Origin: Scilla litardierei
Lineage: Eukaryota > Streptophyta > Magnoliopsida > Asparagales > Asparagaceae
DNA length: 64,000 nt
Direction: 5' to 3'
Assembly: GCA_030789695.1 (NCBI GenBank)
Contig: CM061142.1
Coordinates: 605,005,659 to 605,069,658 of the forward strand
Part shown: one piece after another, positions 57,450 through 64,000 of the stretch
Numbering within the stretch: the stretch's first letter is position 1
How the letters are laid out: every line of letters starts with the position of its first letter
Position numbers and translations under genes: made by a program
Notes under the pieces: model-generated
What the model saw: only the letters and a program-made list of their open reading frames with translations
The model's database searches: none
What the model was told of the DNA's origin: nothing

Positions 57450-57833
57450 TTTTTCAATTTATTTTTGTTTGTTTTTATTGGTAAAATGATCTATTTTGTT
57501 AATGTGTCATTGGGTGAAAGATCTAATTATTTGTTGTTTTGTTGTTTTATGCACTTATTAATTTTTATTTCATTAAATTTAGGTGAGAACCCTAGCATTT
57601 TGGTTTTGTTTTATCGGTCTAAATGGGGGTTTTTTGGTTCAGGATTATTTTATGATGGTTTCAAAGGGATTTGTTGTAAAATCAAGAAGTAATTAGGGTT
57701 CATATATTTTGGAACGTTGATCCTTGCTGGTTCAGGTGAGAACGATTGCCGCGATCATAGGTTCATTCGGTTGCGTCAAATTTGACCACTGTCTCTATAA
57801 TTATTCCCTTCTTTCTCAATTTTAAATACTATC
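57450..57833. other. Probable GPT intron remnant and unassigned sequence
   Basis: T-rich sequence following a splice-donor-like gtgattt, as expected of an intron. A tgctggttcag acceptor-like sequence is near 57730, but what follows is not clearly GPT coding sequence. Confidence 0.4.
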
Positions 57834-58214
57834 TGTTAGAAGGTAATTGGACTCAAGAGAAAATAGAGATAGAGTTTCTTAGAAATGGAATGAGTAACCA
57901 TGGCCATAGGCCATGGTTCTCTATATATTAAGAGTAGAGAAGGGAGATGAAGGGCCTCAAGGAGACCAAGGGTCCCCATCACTCATAATAATGGGGACTA
58001 ATGAGAGTGGGTAATGAAGGAGGGGAGGCCAAAGGCCTCCCTCATTCATAACACTCTCCCTTACCCATTCATCACTTTGGTCTCAGTATTTGAGGCAAAG
58101 AGGGGTGTATACTTCTGGATCCAGAGTAATTGTGTTTGCCTCGTTAAAACCTTAGCTGTGGAAAACCCAGTGGGAAAAAACCCAACAGCTTAAGGGAAAA
58201 GAGTGCAACTCACA
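57834..58214 (-). repeat. 3' LTR of element G
   Basis: 381 bp: minus strand starts tgtgagttgcac right after the purine tract and ends ccttctaaca. Ends are set by TG/CA form and tract position since the second LTR is outside. TATA-like ttaatatatagag (minus) near 57922-57935, next to an inverted repeat accatggcc…ggccatggt at about 57897-57918. Confidence 0.75.
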
Positions 58215-58236
58215 GGTTACTCCCCCTGATCCGTAC
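58215..58236 (-). promoter_or_regulatory. Polypurine tract of element G
   Basis: Minus strand atcagggggagtaacc ends at the LTR start; usual plus-strand primer of this copia type. Confidence 0.75.
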
Positions 58237-58241
58237 AAGCT

Positions 58242-61200
58242 TCAGGCTTGCAGGTCTTTCAATTGTCGCATACCAATGTTCTTTACAAGTTTTACAAAAG
58301 TACATTTGGGCAAAGACTTAGTGAAAAGATCAGCTAAGTTGTTGCAGGACTGTATCTGCTGAACTTCGATCTGCTTGTCCTCCTTTAGCTCATGTGTCCA
58401 GAAAAACTTGGGAGATATGTGCTTCGTCCTGTCTCCCTTGATGTAGCCTTTTTGAAGTTGAGCAATGCATGCAGCGTTATCTTCAAACAGAACGGTAGGC
58501 TCCAAATCACCGGTCTTCAGGCCAGTAGATTGAAGAATGTGTTGGACGACGGATCGTAGCCAATAACACTCTCTGCTTGCTTCGTGGATCGCAATGAGCT
58601 CTGAATGGTTGGATGATGTAGCTGTTATGGTTTGCTTCACCGATCTCCAGGAGATAGCAGTACCTCCGTAGGTAAAAACAAAACCTGTTTGGGATTTTTC
58701 CGTGTGCGGATCAGAGAGATAACCTGCATCAGCATAACCAAACAATTTGGGAGAGGCACCTCTCTGGTAGTAAAGTCCAAGATCAATGGAACCCTGAAGG
58801 TATCGTAGAAGATGCTTTACTCCGTTCCAGTGGCGCTTTGTGGGCGCTGCACTGTGTCTGGCTAGAAGATTAACTGTAAACGCTATATCGGGACGCGTAC
58901 AGTTAGCCAGATATAGAAGTGCTCCAATGGCACTGAGGTAGGGTACTTCAGGACCCAGTATCTCCCCCTCTTCCAGTGGCCGGAAGGGGTCCTTATGTAC
59001 ATCTAGTGATCTTACGACCATAGGAGTACCTAAAGGATGCCATTTATCCATATGAAACTTGTGTAGAAGTTTCTTTGTATAATTAGATTGGTGTAATAGG
59101 ATTCCACCTCTTAAGTGTTCTATCTGTAAGCCAAGACAATACTTTGTTTTGCCTAGGTCTTTCATTTCAAAAGTATGTTTAAGGCTTTCAGATATCTCTT
59201 TGATCTCTGCAGGAGATCCTATGAGATTTAAGTCATCTACATATACAGCTATGATGACGAATCCTGTTCCCGTTCTTTTGATAAAGATACACGAGCAGAC
59301 TTCGTTATTCGTGAATCCTTGCTGTGCAAGGAAATCACTAAGTCTGTTATACCACATCTTTCCCGATTGTTTTAGACCATATAATGATCTATGTAGCCTT
59401 ACAGAGAATACGTCCCGAGGTATCTCTTTCATCTCTGGGGGTAGATTAAACCCATCAGGAAGTCTCATGTAGATATTTTTATCTATATCGCCATATAGAT
59501 ATGCAGTCACAACGTCCATGAGCTGCATTTCTAGGCTTTCCAGAGAAGTTAGGCTTATTAAAAATCGGAATGTGATCGAATCCATGACCGGAGAATACGT
59601 ATCTTCGTAATCAATCCCCGGTCTTTGGGAAAATCCCTGGGCTACAAGGCGTGCCTTATAGCGAACGATCACATTATTTTCATCTCTTTTTCTTATGAAA
59701 ACCCACTTATATCCCACAGGCTTTACACCTACTGGTGTTTGGACTACTGGTCCAAAGACTTTGCGTTTCAAGAGTGAGTCCAGCTCTACTCTTATTGCCT
59801 CGTCCCACTTTGGCCAATCATCTCGGCGTTTACATTCCACCAGAGATCGTGGTTCGACGTCATCGTCATATTCAGTGACGTGAACGGCAATATCGAACGC
59901 AAAATCGTCATCGACGACTATGCTATTTCTGTCCAGTACTTCTCCAGTACGTACAAAATTTAATGATGTTTCTCCTATTGTTTCCTCTGCTGGGGAAATC
60001 AGGAGGGGAGAAGTAGCTGGTCTGAGCTCAGCATCCTGTGGAGGGATAATCTTAGTATCACCAGGAGTCTTCCTCTTTCGAGGAACTTTATCTTTTGAAC
60101 CTGGTGGGCGTCCTCTTTTCATTTGAGGTACAGCCAAATCTGCTGCCGGTGGGTTGCATCCATCTATGGGGATGTCAATCCTAGCTGGCGTATTGGCAGC
60201 AGGGACGTGTGATCGGACAATCTTCTGGTTGTCCGTGAATTTATCCGGCAAAAGATGTACTGTATTCTGGATGTGAAGGATCTTCAGGATCTCATCTTCA
60301 CACAGATTAGTACGCGGATCATATAGGGACAAAGACTTCTGGTCCCAACTAATGGTCTCAGAAGCTTCTGGCTTCTTAGACTGTGTGCCCAGTTTAGGAA
60401 AAATTTTCTCATTAAATTCACAGTCAGCAAAACGTGCCTTGAATGCGTCACTCGTCAGGGGTTCAAGGTATCTTATAATAGAGGGCGAATCAAACCCAAT
60501 ATATATACCTAGACGACGCTGAGGACCCATTTTGGTCCTCTGAGGTGGTGCTATTGGGACATATACCGCACAACCAAACACTCTCAAATGAGAGATATCC
60601 GGAGTTGCGCCATATGCTAGTTGCATCGGGGATAAAGTATGACCTCCAGAGGGTCTTATCCTAATAAGTGATGCGGCATGTAAAATAGCATGCCCCCAAG
60701 CATCCACAGGCAACTGGGATTGCATAAGTAATGGACGTGCAATCCATTGGAGTCTCTTTATAAGGGACTCAGCTAATCCGTTTTGGGTGTGAACATGTGC
60801 TACCGGATGTTCAACTTCAATACCCGTTGCCGGCAATAGTCTTCGAAGACTTGTGAAGTAAATTCTCCCGCATTATCAAGACGTAGTTTCTTGATATGGT
60901 TATCGGGGAAATGAGCACGCAACCTTATTATTTGTGCCAATAGCTTTGGGAAAGCTAGGTTACGGGTGGACAAGAGGCACACATAAGACCATTTGGTTGA
61001 TGCATCAATCAGTACCATGAAGTACCGAAATGGGCCACTTGCGGGGTGAATAGGCCCGCAAATGTCACCATGAATTCTCTCAAGGAAGCCAGGAGACTCT
61101 AGTCCCACTTTCAGGAGGGATGGTCTCGTTATTAGTTTTCCCTTAAAACAAGGGAGACATGGAAATTCACCCTTTTGAAGAATCTTCAGGTTCTTCAATT

Positions 61201-61708
61201 TGTGTCCACGGGATTCAGAGATGATGCGTCGCATCATTGCTGTTCCAGGGTGACCAAGTCTATTGTGCCAGAGTTCGAACTCTGGCAAGGATTGGCACGT
61301 CTGGTGCTCAGTCATATTGGCTTCTATTGGTTGAATGTATGTTTGGTAGAGACCCGACGGGAGTCCCTTGAATCGTTCGCAGATGATCTTCCGGTCATCT
61401 TTCTGACGAGTTACATACAGATATTCAACCGTATTTTCATCTCTGGTTTCTAAGTGATATCCGTTTAAATGGAAATCTTTGAAACTTACGAGATTCCTAT
61501 TTGATTTAGGAGAGAATAATGCATTTTTTATTTGAAGTCTTGTGTTATTTGGGAGCAATATAATTGCTTTACCAGATCCTTCGATTATTTGGGACAGTCC
61601 TGAAATTGTGATAACAGGACCGTCATATTTATTTATGCTATTAAAATAGTAATGATCGCGAAGGATTGTGTGCGTTGAGGCACTGTCCACTAGGCACTCA
61701 GACATCAT
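58242..61708 (-). pseudogene. pol: copia Pol of element G, one frameshift
   Basis: Starts at ATG 61708 (MMSECLVDSASTHTIL, protease active site DSA). GAG-pre-integrase LWHNRLGHPG (about 61270). Integrase DDE: HGDICGP, LDNAGEFTS, NGLAESLIKR. RT: RKRDENNVIVRYKARLVAQG, LMDVVTAYLYGD, YVDDLNLIGS. RNase H: GYADAGYLSDP, SNHSELIAIHE, FEDNAACIAQL, LFTKSLP. Stops at 58242. The frame changes at 60825-60826, between integrase motifs 2 and 3. Compared with C, four bases are missing there. Everything else is open, so the element was active recently or this copy is close to an active one. Confidence 0.9.
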
Positions 61709-61836
61709 CTATATAAGCAAAAACGAAATTTTATTTGAGCGAAAATGTAAACATTCATTCGAAAATAAAAGTTCGTACTTAAGCAAATAAAGATGAAGAT
61801 ACATTGAAATCTAAAAGCATAGATAAAAGATGATGC
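61709..61836 (-). other. Gag-Pol spacer of element G
   Basis: 128 bases, T-rich, between the Gag stop and the Pol ATG. It ends cttatatag directly before ATGATG, which resembles a splice acceptor. Gag and Pol are in different frames. No clear donor was found. Confidence 0.5.
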
Positions 61837-62850
61837 TCAATCGAGAAGGTCGTCGTTTTCGAAGTCTTTTGCAGTAAACATTGTTGGCGGCTGAACAGCC
61901 GCCAAGTTTGTATCAGGTAGAGACTTCTGGCTCTCCTGGTATAGATCCTGGAGGTGGCGAGGAGTGCGGCAGTTTCTGGACCAATGGCCAGTCATACCGC
62001 ATCTATGTCATTTATCCTCCCAGTTCTTCTTTGGAAGTGACACTTGCTCGGTGTTCTTTCGTTTCCAAGTGAAGTTTCTTTTTCCCTTATTATTTTTGTT
62101 TGTCTGGGGAGCTGCACCTCTTGGTTGCTTCATTACAGCTTTCCCTTTAGTGTTTTTAGCCTTCCTCTTGTTTTTCCACTTCTGGGGAGAAACGTGATGG
62201 GCTTCAGGGATAGGGGCAGTGCCAGCTGGACGTAAGTTATGAGTTGCAAGCAGTAAGTCTCGATTCTGATCTGCCCTAAGTAGGCATGAGATCAGATCGG
62301 AGAATTTCGTGAAATTGCGTTCACGATACTGCTGCATGAGGATTGAATCTTTCTCGTGAAACGAGGTAAATGTCTTTTCCAACATGCGTTGTTCTGTCAC
62401 TTCTTCACCGCACAACTTCAGGCGTGAGGTGATGTTATGAAGTGCAGAATTGTACTCAGCGACGGACTTATAGTCCTGAAGTCTGAGGTTTTCCCACTCA
62501 TAACTGGCACGCGGTAATATAACATCAATTTGATGTTTATACCGAGCTTCCAGCGCTGTCCACAGGTCCTTTGGATCCTCAACCGTTAAGTATTCGGCCT
62601 TTAAGGTCCGATCTATATGTTTCCTAATGTAGATTATGGCTTTTGCCTTATTTACATCGGATACAGTGGTTGTAGGGCTGCTGCTAGTTGTAGCAGAGGC
62701 TTCGGCCGCTGCTGGGGCCGAGGAAGGAGCCAAAATGGACCCAAGGAGGGCCATCGAACGCAAGTGGAACTTCAGGTCCACTCGCCAACTCAGGTAATTT
62801 GTCCCTGCAGAGTCAAGGACTTCAAAATCGACGCTTGCCAATTTTGCCAT
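61837..62850 (-). pseudogene. gag: copia Gag of element G (UBN2 type), one stop
   Basis: 337 codons from ATG 62850 (MAKLASVDFEVLDSAGTNYL). The upstream TTG reading is not used. The UBN2-type Gag domain covers about residues 10-215 (YLSWRVDLKFHLRSM, LDSAGTNYL, LRLQDYKSVAEYNSALH, FHEKDSILMQQYRERNF), followed by a Lys/Arg-rich linker. The CCHC knuckle reads stop-HRCGMTGHWSRNC: TGA at 62008-62010 replaces the first Cys codon. The frame stays open to 61837 (DFENDDLLD). Gag forms particles and binds element RNA; this copy would end before the knuckle. Confidence 0.88.
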
Positions 62851-64000
62851 TTGTCTACGCAATTTAAAATGAGCATGAATTAATTAAAATTCAAAATTCA
62901 TGCATAAAGAAATAAACAAGTAAAAATGCGGGGATCGGCCAGATACCCAAAAATAAACAGTCCAAAGTTCGTTTACAGTCCATAAAAGGAAAGAAAAATA
63001 CAACTGCGGAAACCCAAACTGAACTGGGTCCCTATATCTCCGTCTTCATATGCTGTTGCATCGAGCTTTGGCTTACACAGTCATGAATCGACTCCTTGCG
63101 GTCCAGCGGACGCGGCCAGAGAATTGACTAAGCCAGGACCACTTGTTACCCAGTCAAGCTAGGTTGGTCCAGCAAACTTAGCCAAGCACATTGACCGACA
63201 TCATGATCCATTGAAGGAGTTTTCATCAATTCTATGTGCTGTTGCATCGAGCTTTGGCTTTAAAATACAAATTTCCTCACTTACAAATTCTCGCAAAAGA
63301 AAATAAAAGTGTAAGGAAAGTAAATAGGTATACAATGGCCGATCCCGAAAAACACATTTTTACTGATTTAAACATCCACGCAGTTCTAAATATGCTACAG
63401 GCATAAAAGTAAACAACCACGCATATATCTCAAGCAAAACATATGGTAAGGGAAAGTAGAAAATATAAATATCTTGTAGACCACGTGGAAACGTCATACA
63501 CCGTTAGGTTAGTTGACTAACGGCAGAGCGGTCTCAGGATCTTTAAGATAATTATATTTTGAAAAATAAAGTCCTAGTAAACCATAGAATATAATATGCA
63601 AGAGGGATGTTTAAATCAATTTGTCAACATGGAATATATAAATTATTTTTGATTTTACTTAGGGGAGAGTCCCGTTAAGGAATTGGCATAAGGTCATTAT
63701 TTAGTATGCTAAAATATATACCTTTAGGTAATAGGGGCTGCAGGCCCATCTCTCAATTTTAATTAAATTAAGTCAAATTTTGGGTTAGGGAATACCAATA
63801 ATCCCAAGAACCCTAAATCTGTCTCCTCAAATGCCACCCCTTCACTTACTGTTTCTGGTTTTTTTTCAGTGGCCAGACCCATTTTTAAAATACAGGCGTG
63901 GGCCAGAATCCCCCTCTACCGGAGTTACTGGCGGCAACCCCCCCTTCTGGGAGGAGCATAGGGAATAGGCCCCCCTTCTGGGAAGAGCAGCGGCCCCCCT
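62851..64000 (-). other. 5' leader of element G (partial)
   Basis: Non-coding. The block ctgttgcatcgagctttggc occurs twice (near 63052 and 63238), a partial local duplication. About 63080-63225 matches the F interior near 37190-37330 on the opposite strand. The far end is C-rich (cccccttctgggaggagc repeated near 63940 and 63970). No primer binding site before the window ends. Confidence 0.6.

Larger units (their letters stand above)
57834..64000 (-). mobile_element. Element G: Ty1/copia element, nearly intact, running off the window
   Basis: Minus strand: leader (63999-62851), Gag (62850-61837), spacer, Pol (61708-58242), purine tract, and a short 3' LTR (58214-57834). The 5' LTR and primer site must lie beyond 64000. 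Gag has one stop and Pol one frameshift; all catalytic motifs are kept. Leader sequence is related to the interior of F, and Pol to C. Confidence 0.9.

Noticed and set aside
57730..57790. Second GPT exon after tgctggttcag
   Set aside because: The acceptor is plausible but the following codons do not clearly resemble the next part of the transporter.
61709..61836. Gag-Pol spacer of G as an intron
   Set aside because: The acceptor side looks good but no donor was found that would join the frames, so it is kept only as a spacer.

Overview
The window is a gene-poor stretch of a plant nuclear genome, almost certainly a flowering plant. It is made nearly entirely of LTR retrotransposons nested inside one another. 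Plant-specific signs are a chromodomain Ty3/gypsy element of the Tekay/Del type, a Tat/Retand-type gypsy element with an antisense extra ORF, an element primed by tRNA-Asp as in Athila/Tat elements, several Ty1/copia elements, and a broken piece of a plastid glucose-6-phosphate/phosphate translocator gene. I see no intact host gene, rRNA, tRNA, CRISPR or bacterial feature. I cannot name the species.

Letters A-J are my own labels. Left block (1-30875): an old Tat/Retand-like gypsy element D (+) shows a decayed integrase (240-1206), the last codons of pol (25210-25328), an 85-bp tandem array, an antisense Transposase_28-like gene and a candidate 3' LTR. Element J (1207-25209, TSD aaggc) split D near the end of pol. 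Element A (2767-19489, minus, TSD cccac) then landed in J's 5' LTR, and element B (7864-15333, plus, TSD ttgta) landed in A. The nest is four levels deep and each level has a target site duplication. The end of a copia-like LTR (1-239) also abuts D.

Middle block (30958-55720): a truncated copia element H (minus; LTR 31664-33169) lies next to a decayed copia C (+). C was split twice: by the copia-derived element F (33711-42758, TSD aaact) and by the Tekay-like chromovirus E (44803-54437, minus, TSD atgat). E is the best preserved gypsy element. Two intron-like segments, when removed, give one continuous Gag-Pol frame of about 1,484 codons broken only by three point stop codons.

Right block (55721-64000): a small terminal-inverted-repeat element (56199-56949), a glucose-6-phosphate translocator pseudogene fragment (about 57110-57449), and a fairly young copia element G (minus, 57834 to beyond the window) with nearly complete gag and pol.

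How they fit together: A and B keep LTRs, the leader next to the LTR, a purine tract and a hairpin beside that tract, but have lost most or all coding sequence. They look like LARD-type passengers of an E-like autonomous element. F keeps a leader related to that of G and only a scrap of RNase H. J has its own small zinc-knuckle protein and no pol. Four of the six LTR families examined carry a dense cluster of short palindromes just upstream of the likely TATA box.
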